From Streptomyces antioxidans (GTDB lineage: Bacteria; Actinomycetota; Actinomycetes; Streptomycetales; Streptomycetaceae), in contig NZ_LAKD02000027.1 in assembly GCF_000968685.2 (NCBI RefSeq), positions 264,239 to 328,238 of the forward strand: a stretch of DNA of 64,000 nt. Reading direction: 5' to 3'. The notes beneath the pieces were generated by a model. The model was not told where the DNA came from. It saw nothing but the letters and a program-made list of their open reading frames with translations, and ran no database searches. This document shows, in pieces, positions 40,286 through 48,949 of the stretch (position 1 is the first letter of the stretch; each line of letters starts with the position of its first letter). Position numbers and translations under genes: made by a program.

Positions 40286-42432
40286 CCACGACGACCGGAA
40301 CCACCACGACGACGGGCGCCTTCGGCACCGCGCGCACCCGCGTGGAGGGCCGGGAGAAGGTCACCGGAGCGGCCCGCTACTCGGGCGACATCCCCCTGCC
40401 CGACCTCGCCCACGGCTGGATGGTGCTGTCCACCGTGGCCCGCGGCCGGATCAGCGCGGTCGAGTCCGGGCCGGTCCTCGCCATGCCCGGGGTCCTCGCG
40501 GTCATCGACCACGAGAACGCCCCGCGGGTCAACCTGGACTACATGGGCATGATCGGGAAGCCCGACCCGATCCTCGGGGTCTTCCAGAACGACCGCGTCC
40601 CCTTCATGGGCTGGCCGGTGGCGCTGGTCCTCGCCGAGCGGCCCGAGCAGGCCAGGGAGGCCGCGGAAGCGCTGGTCGTCCGGTACGACCAGGAGCCGCA
40701 TGACATCGGCTTCACCTCCGGACACCCGGATGTGTACACCCCTCCGGACTCGCCCTTCGGCCCGGCCGTGGCGACGAAGGGGGACATCGAGGCCGAGCTC
40801 GCCGCGTCCGCGTTCGTCGTGGACTCCGAGTACACCACCCCGGAAGAGCACCACAACCCCATGGAGCCGCACGCGGCGACGGCCCACTGGGACGGCGGAC
40901 GGCTCGAGGTCTTCGACTCCAACCAGGGCAGCACGATGGTGGCCGCCGAGCTCGCGCAGATCTTCTCCCTCGACGCCGAGTCGGTACGGGTGCGGTCCGA
41001 GCACGTCGGCGGCGGCTTCGGCTCCAAGACCACCCGTCCGCACCAGGTGGCCGCCGTCATGGCCGCCACCGTCCTCCACCGCCCGGTGCGCGTCGTGATG
41101 ACCCGCCGCCAGATGTTCTCGACGATCGGCTACCGCAGCCCCACCGCACAGCGGGTCAGGCTGGGCGCCGATGGGTCGGGGCGGCTGCGGGTGCTCGACC
41201 ACCGGTCCGAGTGCGTCACATCGACCGTCCACGAGTTCATCGAGCGAAGCGCCACGGTGGGCCGCGTGATGTACGACGCCGACGCGCACTACACCAGCGA
41301 CCGCGTCGTACGGCTGGACGTGCCGACCCCGACCTTCATGCGCGCGCCCGGCGAGGCACCGGGCTCGTTCGCGCTGGAGTGCGCCATGGACGAGCTCGCC
41401 GAGCAGACCGGCATCGACCCGATCGAGCTGCGCGTCCGCAATGAACCCGACCGTGGCCCGGTCTCGGGCCTGCCGTTCAGCAGCCGCAATCTGGTCGCCT
41501 GCTACGAGGAGGGGTCCCGCAGGTTCGGCTGGGCGGACCGGGACCCCCGTCCGGGAGTGCGCCGTGAGGGGCGGTGGCTGCTCGGAACCGGTGTGGCGGC
41601 GGCCAGCTTCCACTCCGGGGCCGGTCCGTCCACGGCGGGCGTGACGGCGGAGGCGGACGGCACCTTCACCGTGCGGATCAACGCGGCGGACATCGGCACC
41701 GGTGCCCGGACCGCCATCAACCTGGTCGCCGCGGACGCGCTGGGGGTGGATCCGGAGCGGATCCGGGTGGTCATGGCGGACAGCGACCTCGGCCCTGCGA
41801 TGCTCGCCGGTGGCTCGATGGGCACCCGCTCCTGGGCGTGGGCGGTGGCGATCGCGGTGAGCGAGCTGCGCGAGCGGCTGGCCCTGGGCGGCGACATCCC
41901 GCCCGAGGGGATCACCGCGCGGTCCGACACCACCGAGGCCATCGGCGCACTGGCCAGGAAGGAACGCCACTCCTTCGGTGCCCAGTTCGCCGAGGTGACC
42001 GTGGACATCACCAGCGGAGAGGTCCGGGTGCGGCGGATGCTCGGCATCTTCGCGGCGGGCCGCATCGTCAACCCGCTGACCGCGCGCAACCAGCTCGTCG
42101 GCGGAATGATCTGGGGCATTTCCATGGCCCTGCACGAGGAGGCGGTCAGGGACCGGGCCTCCGGCGGCCTCGTCTCCCCCGACCTCGCGGGCTACCACTT
42201 CGCCGCGAACGCCGATGTGCCGCTCGTCGAGGCGGACTGGGTGGACGACCCGGACCCGGACGACCCGGTCGGCATCAAGGGCGTCGGTGAGATCGGCATC
42301 GTGGGCGCCGCGGCGGCGATCTCCAACGCGGTGTGGCACGCCACCGGTGTCCGCCACCGCGACCTGCCGATCCGTCCGGACCGGGTCCTGTCCGCGGGGA
42401 CGAAGGTGCCGGAGCCCGGCCACGCGGGCTGA
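40282..42432 (+). CDS. Molybdenum hydroxylase catalytic subunit (PaoC/YagR-like)
   Basis: 716 aa. Binds the molybdopterin cofactor through GGGFGSKTTRPHQ, MRAPGEAPGSFALECAMDELAEQ and GGSMGTRSW. The catalytic Glu is Glu670 in GVGEIGIVGAAAAI. It oxidises aldehydes or N-heterocycles using water as oxygen donor and passes electrons to the two smaller subunits. The MRAPGEAPG and PaoB-type partner point to an aldehyde oxidase rather than a xanthine dehydrogenase. Cofactor-maturation XdhC/PaoD is not in the window. Confidence 0.92.
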
Positions 42433-42687
42433 CGCGTTCGGCGTCGGGAGTTCCACCGTCGAGTGCTCGGCGCGGGCCAGGTTTTCCACCCGGCCTGCGC
42501 CGAGCTCGCGCTTCGAGCGACACCGCACCGGCGCCGAGCCGTCGCTTCGCCCCCGCCGCACCGGTGCCGGATACCGCCGATCGGCTGGCGCTGTACGGCG
42601 ATCCAGTCATCTTCCCGCTCCGCCCGCTCCCCTCCGGCCCCCGGCGGGGAACACTCGCCCCACCTGAGAAGAGCAGAGAGGGCACCG

Positions 42688-43221
42688 ATGAGCGACGACT
42701 TCGTACTGGACGTGACCAGGATCCGTAACGACGCCCGCCAGAAGATGGCCGCTGGCCCGGTGACGGACACTTACGGTCTGGACAAGGACCGGGTCATCGG
42801 CATCCTCAATGACGTCATCGCGACCGAGGTGGTGTGCTGGCTGCGGTACACCCGCCACGCCATCTCGGCCAGCGGCATCGACCGCGCCCAGGTGTCCGCT
42901 GAGTTCACCGAGCACGCGAAGGAGGAGATGCAGCACGCGCTGCGCGCCGCGGAACGCGTCTCCCAGCTCGGCGGCGACCCCGACTTCGACCCCGCCTCGC
43001 TGACCCAGCGCGCCCACACCGACTACACCGCCCCGGCCGACAACGACCTCAAGGCGATGCTGGAGAACAATCTGCTCGCCGAGCGCATCGTGATCGCCAG
43101 CTATCAGGAGATCATCCGCTGGCTGGGCGAACACGACCCGACCACCCGCCGGCTGATGGAGTCGATCCTGGAGGAAGAGGAGGACCACGCCGACGATCTG
43201 GTGGATCTGATGGGCGTCTGA
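42688..43221 (+). CDS. Ferritin-like / bacterioferritin family protein
   Basis: 177 aa four-helix bundle. Di-iron ligands: Glu in NDVIATEVVCWLRYTRH, ExxH in EHAKEEMQHA, Glu in NNLLAERIVIASYQE, and ExxH in EEEEDHADDL. Used for iron storage or ferroxidase activity, or as a Dps-like protector. Start ATG at 42688 by position before the conserved helix; GAGAGGG is upstream. The 255-bp gap from the hydroxylase operon holds no gene. Proximity to an iron-sulfur and molybdenum enzyme may be incidental. Confidence 0.87.
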   Translation: MSDDFVLDVTRIRNDARQKMAAGPVTDTYGLDKDRVIGILNDVIATEVVCWLRYTRHAISASGIDRAQVSAEFTEHAKEEMQHALRAAERVSQLGGDPDFDPASLTQRAHTDYTAPADNDLKAMLENNLLAERIVIASYQEIIRWLGEHDPTTRRLMESILEEEEDHADDLVDLMGV

Positions 43222-43241
43222 CCTCCGCGGTGGGTCGGCCC

Positions 43242-43949
43242 ATGACCGCGCGGTGGCCCCGCTCGCTCTCCTGTCTCATCGTGACCGCCCTGTCCTCTGC
43301 CCTGCTCGCCGGGTGCGGGAAGGACGACACCCACGGCCGGAGCTGTTCCGGCCGTGCGGGCAAGGACCTCTCCAGCCGCACCGTGGCCGGTGGCGATCTG
43401 TGGCAGAAGAAGCTGCGGTGCGTCAATCTCGAACGGTCCACCCTGACCGGGCTGGTGTCCGAGGCCAATCTGCGCCGCGGCAATCTCTACGCGGCGCGGC
43501 TGTCCGGGGTGTCGTTGGAGAACGTCGATCTGCGCGGCGCCGACCTCCGGCGGGTGGACCTCGGCTCCGCCACCCTGTCGCAGGTCGATCTGCGCGGCGC
43601 CGATCTGAGCGGCGGCAGGCTCGACAGGGCTCTGCTCACCGACGTCAGCTTCGAGGGCGCGCAGCTGGACGACGTGGAGCTGCGGGCGGCGTCCCTCACC
43701 CACGTCGGCCTCAACGGGGCGGATCTGAGGGGCGCCGATCTGGACCGAGCCACGGTGTCCGACTCCGATCTGCGCGGCGCACGGCTGCGGGACGCCGATA
43801 TTTCGACGACGCGTTGGGAGAACGTCCTCTGTCCGGACGGCTCCCGGTCGAGCGCACGGGTCTCCTGCGCCGACCATCTGGACCGGACGGCGAAAGGGTC
43901 CCCGGGTCAGCCTCCCCCGCCGTCGGCCGCCTTGCCGGTCCCGCCCTGA
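43242..43949 (+). CDS. Pentapeptide-repeat lipoprotein
   Basis: 235 aa. Signal peptide ending in the lipobox ALLAGC (Cys25 or so). About 24 pentapeptide repeats A(D/N)LxX run from residue 60 to 185 (NLRRGNLYAARLSGVSL... DLRGADLDRATVSDSDLRGARL), which form a right-handed quadrilateral beta-helix. The tail is Pro-rich. Being secreted it is unlikely to be a gyrase-protecting Qnr-type protein; the function is unknown. The start at 43242 was preferred over a GTG 12 bases earlier. The 3' end overlaps a convergent lipoprotein gene. Confidence 0.83.
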   Translation: MTARWPRSLSCLIVTALSSALLAGCGKDDTHGRSCSGRAGKDLSSRTVAGGDLWQKKLRCVNLERSTLTGLVSEANLRRGNLYAARLSGVSLENVDLRGADLRRVDLGSATLSQVDLRGADLSGGRLDRALLTDVSFEGAQLDDVELRAASLTHVGLNGADLRGADLDRATVSDSDLRGARLRDADISTTRWENVLCPDGSRSSARVSCADHLDRTAKGSPGQPPPPSAALPVPP

Positions 43950-44251
43950 GGGGTCTTCCGCTCGGCGCGGTGGGCCTGCTCGAGGCCTTTCATGTAGGCG
44001 TCCAGGTAGTCGGCGTCCGACAGCCGGGCGCAGGGCGCGGGGACGGGGTGGGAGCGGACCGCTCCGCCCTTGTGGGCGGCGGCCCGGTCGGCGATGGCAT
44101 CGACACAGGCACGGGTGGTCTCGGCCTTCTCTGCAGCGGTCGGGGTGCCGCTCGGTGTGCTCTTGTCGGGCGCGTCAGCGCTGGCGGAACAGCCGGTCAG
44201 AAGCAGGGTGATGGCGATGGCTGCCACGGCTTCGGCGGTGCGGGTGCCCAT
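43907..44251 (-). CDS. Small secreted lipoprotein, unknown function
   Basis: 114 aa from ATG at 44251 (GGGGAG four bases upstream). Signal peptide EAVAAIAITLLLTGC with a lipobox Cys near residue 22. A Ser/Thr/Pro linker precedes a compact domain with two further cysteines (RACVDAIADRAAAHKGG and APCARLSDADYLDAYMKGLEQAHRAE). Streptomycetes have many such small lipoproteins. Its last 43 bases overlap the end of the pentapeptide gene on the other strand. Confidence 0.75.
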   Translation of the reverse strand: MGTRTAEAVAAIAITLLLTGCSASADAPDKSTPSGTPTAAEKAETTRACVDAIADRAAAHKGGAVRSHPVPAPCARLSDADYLDAYMKGLEQAHRAERKTPQGGTGKAADGGGG

Positions 44252-44502
44252 GTTTCTCCCCGGTGCATGGTGGTGGGGTGCATCATGCGGCGCGGGCGCG
44301 GCGGGGTGGGAGGGCCATGGACGCCTTGTGATGAAACGGTGACCGAACGGACGTACAGATGAACCCACGTCGGAACCCGGGCAAAGCGACGGCCGGGGCG
44401 GTACGCGGCGGACCGGTGGACCCGACCGGACCGGGCACAGGATGTCGGGTCCGGCAGGGTGCTGACTTCCTAACGTGATCAGCGTCAAGGAAGGAGACCG
44501 AG

Positions 44503-45369
44503 GTGCTGGAGCGGCTGAACGAGGCCCTGGACCACATCGAGTCACATCTGGATCAGCGGATCGAGGTGGCCGTGCTGGCGCGGATCGCGATGACATCGGA
44601 GTACCACTTCCGGCGGCTGTTCTCCGCGCTGGCGGGGCTCTCGCTGTCGGAGTACATCCGGCGCAGGCGGCTCACCCTCGCGGGGGCCGAGGTGCTCGCC
44701 GGGGAGCGGACGCTCCTGGAGATCGCGGTGCGCTACGGCTACGGATCAGGGGAGGCGTTCGCGCGGGCCTTCCGGGCCATGCACGGTGTGGGCCCGGGTG
44801 AGGCCCGGCGGGCGGGTGCCTCGCTGAGCTCCCAGCCGCGGATGTCCTTCCGCCTCATCGTCGAAGGGAGCAGCAGTATGCGTTACCGGGTCGTGGAGAA
44901 GGAGCGGTTCCAGGTGGTCGGCAAGAAGGTCCGTGTGCCGCTCGTCCACGAGGGGGTGAATCCGGGGATCGCGGAGTTCATCCGGGGGATCGGCCAGGAG
45001 ACGATACGGCGGATCGCCGCCCTGTCCGATCAGGAGCCGGAGGGGATCCTGGGGGTGAGCGACAACCTGGACCCGAGCCGGGCCGAGGGGACCGAACTCG
45101 ACTATTACCACGGGGTGGTGACCTCGGCCGACGCACCGGAGGACCTGGACGCGCTCACCGTCCCGGCGGGGACATGGGCCGTGTTCGAGAACTCCGGACC
45201 GTTCCCACGGGCGCTCCAGTACCTGTGGCGGGACGTCTTCACGCAGTGGTTCCCGTCCAACCCGTACCAGAGCAGGCCGGGTCCGGAGATCCTGCGCACC
45301 CGGCTGTCGCAGGACGGGGCACGGGCGGACGCGGAGCTGTGGATCCCCGTGGAGCGGACCGCGGTCTGA
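44503..45369 (+). CDS. AraC family regulator with GyrI-like effector-binding domain
   Basis: 288 aa. N-terminal AraC double HTH (residues 1 to about 100: LNEALDHIESHLDQRIEVAVLARIAMTSEYHFRRLFSALAGLSLSEYIRRRRLTLAGAEVLAG...). A GyrI-like/Bac_rhamnosid ligand domain follows from about 125 (MRYRVVEKERFQVVGKKVRVPL... to the end). This architecture matches Rob/EcRobot-type regulators of drug or stress response. GTG start with AAGGAAGGAG upstream. It is separated by a terminator from the permease gene that faces it. Confidence 0.92.
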   Translation: MLERLNEALDHIESHLDQRIEVAVLARIAMTSEYHFRRLFSALAGLSLSEYIRRRRLTLAGAEVLAGERTLLEIAVRYGYGSGEAFARAFRAMHGVGPGEARRAGASLSSQPRMSFRLIVEGSSSMRYRVVEKERFQVVGKKVRVPLVHEGVNPGIAEFIRGIGQETIRRIAALSDQEPEGILGVSDNLDPSRAEGTELDYYHGVVTSADAPEDLDALTVPAGTWAVFENSGPFPRALQYLWRDVFTQWFPSNPYQSRPGPEILRTRLSQDGARADAELWIPVERTAV

Positions 45370-45386
45370 CGCTCCGTGGATGATGC

Positions 45387-45421
45387 GGTCGGCCGCCCGT
45401 GCCTGGCCAGGGCGGCCGACC
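45387..45421. terminator. Bidirectional terminator between AraC and permease genes
   Basis: 12-bp perfect stem GGTCGGCCGCCC / GGGCGGCCGACC around an 11-nt loop. Four further flanking pairs (GATG / CATC) extend it after one mismatch. It sits between convergent stops at 45369 and 45447. Confidence 0.8.
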
Positions 45422-45446
45422 TCATCTCAGCTGCCTCGCGCGGTCC

Positions 45447-46883
45447 TCAGACGCGCTCCCGCGCGCCGCGGGCCCCTCGTACCAGGCCCGCGATGAGGGC
45501 GAGGAAGGGGATGACGCCGAGGACGGCGCTCGCGCCCACACCGACGCCGGTGACGAGGGTGAAGTTGGAGAAGACCAGCCACAGCGCGGTCAGCAGTCCG
45601 GCCACGGCGAGCACCGGCGCGATCCGGGTCTGCCAGACCCTGCCCGGGGCGAGCGGGGCGTTGCGGGTGAAGAAGGTGACCACGGCGATGGACGTGATGA
45701 GCATGAGCAGGATCATGCCGACCGTCGCCACTCCCGCCATGGAGCCGAAGACGCCCACCAGCGGATCCAGTCCGGCGACCGCGCAGCACACGACCAGGAT
45801 GAGTGCGGTGACGGTCTGGACGACCGAGGAGACGGATGGGGAGTGGTGGCGGGGATGGACGGCGCCCAGCCGGGTGGGGAGGAGGTCCTTACGGGCGAGG
45901 GTGAAGGTGTAGCGGGCGATGACGTTGTGGAAGGACAGCACACAGGCGAAGAGGCTGCTGAGCAGCAGCACCTGCATGACGTCCCGCAGCGCGGTGCCGA
46001 CGTAGGCCTGGGCGGTGTCCATGAGCATGTTGCCCTGCCCGTCCAGGGTCTTCTGGGCCACGGCCGGGGCGTGATCGGTGCCTGCCGCCAGGACCAGCGC
46101 CCAGCAGGACAGCGTGTAGAACCCGCCGATGATCAGGACGGCGAGATAGGTGGCCCGGGGGATGGTCCGCTCCGGGTCGCGGGCCTCGTCCCGGAAGACG
46201 GCGGTGGCCTCGAAGCCGATGAATCCGGTGAGGGCGAAGAGCACGGCCACGCCCAGTGGCCCGGAGAACGCCGCGTGCGGGGTGAACGACTCGGCGTTGA
46301 CACCGTGGGCGCCGCCCCGGGCGAAGATCCCGGCGTCCAGGACGAGCACCACCGCGATCTCCAGGACGAGTGCCACCCCGAGCACCTTGGAGCTGAGGTC
46401 GATATGGCGGTAGCCGAGGAAGGCCACGATGGTGAGCGCCGCCAGCGCCCACACCCACCAGGGCAGGGACGGCCCGCCGAAGGTGTGGAGGACATCGTTC
46501 ACGGCCCATCCCAGATAGCCGTAGACGCCGACCTGGATCGCCGTGTACGCGACGAGCGCGACGGCGGCCGTACCCACTCCGGCGCGGTCTCCCAGGCCAC
46601 GGGTGGCGTACGCGTAGAACGCTCCGGCCTGCGGAACGTGGGGCGTCATGGTGACGAAGCCGACCGCGAACACCAGCAGGACTAGCGAGGCGAGGGCGAA
46701 GCCGACGGGGGCTCCGGCGCCGGGGCCGCCGGCGATGGCGAGCGGGACGTTGCCGCCGACCACGGTGAGGGGCGCGGCGGCGGCGATCACCATGAAGACG
46801 ATGGCACCGGTGCCGAGCCGCCCCGAGAGGTTCGTCCGGGTGGGTTGCGGGGTGGATGTGTGCACTTCGGGGTCGGTCAGCAT
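45447..46883 (-). CDS. APC superfamily amino acid/polyamine permease
   Basis: 478 aa, about twelve membrane segments. LGTGAIVFMVIAAAAPLTVVGGNVPLAIAGGPGAGAP and GFIGFEATAVFRDEARDPERTIPRATY are APC family hallmarks, the latter being the FxGFE motif. It takes up amino acids or polyamines. The start overlaps the end of the nitrilase gene by 7 bases, so the two are expressed together. Confidence 0.92.
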   Translation of the reverse strand: MLTDPEVHTSTPQPTRTNLSGRLGTGAIVFMVIAAAAPLTVVGGNVPLAIAGGPGAGAPVGFALASLVLLVFAVGFVTMTPHVPQAGAFYAYATRGLGDRAGVGTAAVALVAYTAIQVGVYGYLGWAVNDVLHTFGGPSLPWWVWALAALTIVAFLGYRHIDLSSKVLGVALVLEIAVVLVLDAGIFARGGAHGVNAESFTPHAAFSGPLGVAVLFALTGFIGFEATAVFRDEARDPERTIPRATYLAVLIIGGFYTLSCWALVLAAGTDHAPAVAQKTLDGQGNMLMDTAQAYVGTALRDVMQVLLLSSLFACVLSFHNVIARYTFTLARKDLLPTRLGAVHPRHHSPSVSSVVQTVTALILVVCCAVAGLDPLVGVFGSMAGVATVGMILLMLITSIAVVTFFTRNAPLAPGRVWQTRIAPVLAVAGLLTALWLVFSNFTLVTGVGVGASAVLGVIPFLALIAGLVRGARGARERV

Positions 46884-47680
46884 GACGGGTCCTTGGTGGC
46901 GCGGGCGGACGGGGTGAAGAGGTCTGGCCGGAGATCGGCCAGATAGGGATTGGCCTTGCGCGCTGTCCGGACCGTGTGCGGTTCCACGGTGGCGAAGAGC
47001 AGCCGGTTGCCGTGTTCGACGCTGTCCAGCACGGTCGCCGACGGGCTCACGATGGAGCTGCGGCCGACGTAGCGCAGTGAACCCTCGTCGCCGTCATGGT
47101 TGACGTAGGCGATGTAGATCTGGTTTTCCCAGGCGCGCACCCTCAGCAGGTGCTCGGCGATGAACTCGTACGGTTGCATCTGGGCGGTCGGGACCGCGAC
47201 CAGGTCCGCACCGGCGAGTGCGGCGGCCCGTACGTTCTCGGGGAACTCCACGTCGTAGCAGATCAGCATCGCGATCCGGACGCCCGCGTGGTCGATGACG
47301 GGGGCGGTACGGTCGCCCGGTGTGAAGTACCTGCGGTCGAGTTCGCCGAAGAGGTGGGTCTTGCGGTGGCGGCCGAGGATCGCTCCGGCCGGGTCGATGA
47401 AGAAGGCGCTGTTGTAGTAGGCGCCGTCGTCGTGCTCGGGGGCTCCGAGGACGAGCGCGATGCCGTGGGCGGCGGCGATCTCGCGGGCCGGGGAGAGCAG
47501 ATCGGTGCGGGCCAGGTCCCGGACGGTGTCGCCGATGTCGTAGCCGGTGATGAACAGCTCGGTGGTGATCAGGAGTTCGGCGCCTTCGGCACCGGCCCGG
47601 CGGCACGCCGCGTCCAGCTCGCGGAGGTTGGCGTCGACGTCGCCGGGCGTTCCCGCCGTCTGCAGTCCGGAGATCTTCAT
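46877..47680 (-). CDS. Carbon-nitrogen hydrolase (nitrilase superfamily)
   Basis: 267 aa from ATG at 47680. Catalytic triad: Glu in ITTELFITGY, Lys in HRKTHLFGELD, Cys141 in MLICYDVEFPEN. Closest in look to aliphatic amidases or N-carbamoylputrescine amidase-type members, which hydrolyse amide or ureido bonds of amino acid-derived compounds. It precedes the APC permease, suggesting uptake and hydrolysis of an amide or carbamoyl compound such as a polyamine derivative. A GntR/FCD regulator is divergent. Confidence 0.9.
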   Translation of the reverse strand: MKISGLQTAGTPGDVDANLRELDAACRRAGAEGAELLITTELFITGYDIGDTVRDLARTDLLSPAREIAAAHGIALVLGAPEHDDGAYYNSAFFIDPAGAILGRHRKTHLFGELDRRYFTPGDRTAPVIDHAGVRIAMLICYDVEFPENVRAAALAGADLVAVPTAQMQPYEFIAEHLLRVRAWENQIYIAYVNHDGDEGSLRYVGRSSIVSPSATVLDSVEHGNRLLFATVEPHTVRTARKANPYLADLRPDLFTPSARATKDPSC

Positions 47681-47739
47681 CAGTGCCTTCGGCAGTGGGT
47701 GTCCAGGGGTGAATGCGAGCCATGAAAACATGCTCACTT

Positions 47740-47745
47740 TGATCA
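47740..47745. promoter_or_regulatory. TGATCA centre in nitrilase/GntR divergent promoter
   Basis: A six-base palindrome in the AT-rich stretch CTTTGATCAGATAAA between divergent starts 47680 and 47838. GntR/FCD operators are short and AT-rich, so this is a weak operator candidate. Confidence 0.3.
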
Positions 47746-47837
47746 GATAAACCCTCGGAGGTTACGGTTCCGCAAAGCGGCGGCCCCCGTACCAGGACCG
47801 CGGGGAGGCCGCGGGGCGGGATGCCTACGCTGAGGGA

Positions 47838-48638
47838 ATGGCGACCCAGGAACCGTCCGGCGCACCGAGCGCACTGACCAGCAGCGCCCTCGCCGCGATC
47901 CGCCGCACCAGCGCGGTCGACACCGTACGGGCCCGGATCTCACTGGCGGTGGACCTGGGCCTGCTGGCGCCCGGCGAGCGGCTGCCCAATGTCCGGGCCA
48001 CGGCGGCGGCGCTCGGGGTCGGTGAGATCACCGTCCGCCGGGCCCTTGGCACCCTGGAGCGCGAGGGCGTCGTCCAGCGGCGCCCGGGGCGTACGGGCGG
48101 CACCTTCATCGCGGAACGGCCGCGCCGCCGCACCGTGGCACAGGTGGCCGCGTACCGGGAGGACAGCGAGCGGGTGCACCGGCTCATCGACGAGCGCATC
48201 GTGCTGGAGGCCGGTTTCGCGCATCTGGCCGCCGAGCGGCTGGACCACCCGGGGCTCGACCGGCTCGACGAGTGCGTCCGAGAGATGGACGCGGCCGGGA
48301 GCTGGGCCGAGTTCCACGCCAGCGACAAGCGGTTCCACCTGGCCCTCGCCGAGGGCGCCGGGCTGCCCACCGCGCTGGCGATGTACGAGCGGGTCTGCGG
48401 AGAGCTGTACGCGTACTTCCTGCCGTATCCGCTGGACTACCTCCGCGGCAGCAACGAGCAGCACAAGGCCATCAGGGCGGCGCTCGCCGCGCGGGACGCC
48501 GCCTCGGCGGCCGCCCTCCTCAGGGACCACGTGGCCGAGCTGCACCACTCGATGTACGTCGGCCTCGCGGAGAGCGCCGAGCGGAGCGGGGACGGCTGCC
48601 CCGGGGCCACCGGCATCAGTGGCCGAGCCCATCCGTGA
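47838..48638 (+). CDS. GntR family transcriptional regulator with FCD domain
   Basis: 266 aa. Winged helix about 25-90 (DTVRARISLAVDLGLLAPGERLPNVRATAAALGVGEITVRRALGTLEREGVV). The FCD helical domain has metal/ligand histidines in DKRFHLALAEG, NEQHKAIRAAL and RDHVAELHHS. FCD domains bind carboxylic acids. Likely represses the divergent nitrilase-permease pair. The stop runs directly into a tandem repeat. Confidence 0.92.
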   Translation: MATQEPSGAPSALTSSALAAIRRTSAVDTVRARISLAVDLGLLAPGERLPNVRATAAALGVGEITVRRALGTLEREGVVQRRPGRTGGTFIAERPRRRTVAQVAAYREDSERVHRLIDERIVLEAGFAHLAAERLDHPGLDRLDECVREMDAAGSWAEFHASDKRFHLALAEGAGLPTALAMYERVCGELYAYFLPYPLDYLRGSNEQHKAIRAALAARDAASAAALLRDHVAELHHSMYVGLAESAERSGDGCPGATGISGRAHP

Positions 48639-48686
48639 GCGAGTCCGTCTGTGGGCGAGTCCGTCTGTGGGCGAGTCCATGTGTGG
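48639..48686 (+). repeat. Three tandem 16-bp repeats after GntR gene
   Basis: GCGAGTCCGTCTGTGG twice exactly and a third copy with two changes (GCGAGTCCATGTGTGG). The array starts at the base after the TGA and is followed by a GACTCCACAG remnant. In the 311-bp gap 48639-48949 the array and the small leader ORF (48755-48838) are the only structures I can see. Confidence 0.8.
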
Positions 48687-48754
48687 CTGACTCCACAGCT
48701 CGCATCGTGAGACCGGGGTCCAGTTCTTGAAAACCGGACCATACCCTGGAGTGC

Positions 48755-48838
48755 ATGTCCGCACCCGCCCATCTGCTCTGTCTCGCGCTGTTCGCGAGCT
48801 CGGCGTGGTGCGTCGACGACGGCCTCTGTCGCCGCTGA
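48755..48838 (+). CDS. Candidate Cys-containing leader peptide (27 aa)
   Basis: ATG to TGA, 27 codons. The peptide has cysteines at 9, 19 and 25 and ends in LCRR. Its stop lies 111 bases before a YeeE/YedE sulfur transporter. Streptomyces sulfur-metabolism genes are often preceded by short leader peptides ending in CRR, and mycobacterial Cys-rich upstream ORFs respond to cysteine supply. GGAG lies only three bases before the ATG, which is closer than ideal, so translation is uncertain. Confidence 0.45.
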   Translation: MSAPAHLLCLALFASSAWCVDDGLCRR

Positions 48839-48949
48839 GCCGGAACCAGCCGGTTTCCCCGACCGCCCGCCGCCGCCCTGGCGCCATGCCGCCCGGCCGG
48901 ACCCTCCCGCCCAGCGTCATCCCCTCTCCCCCGTCTCCGGAGCCCGCCC

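Noticed and set aside
42433..42687. Open frames in the gap between the hydroxylase and ferritin genes
   Set aside because: All are extensions of neighbouring shadows; composition is Arg/Pro/Ala-rich and none has its own start signals.
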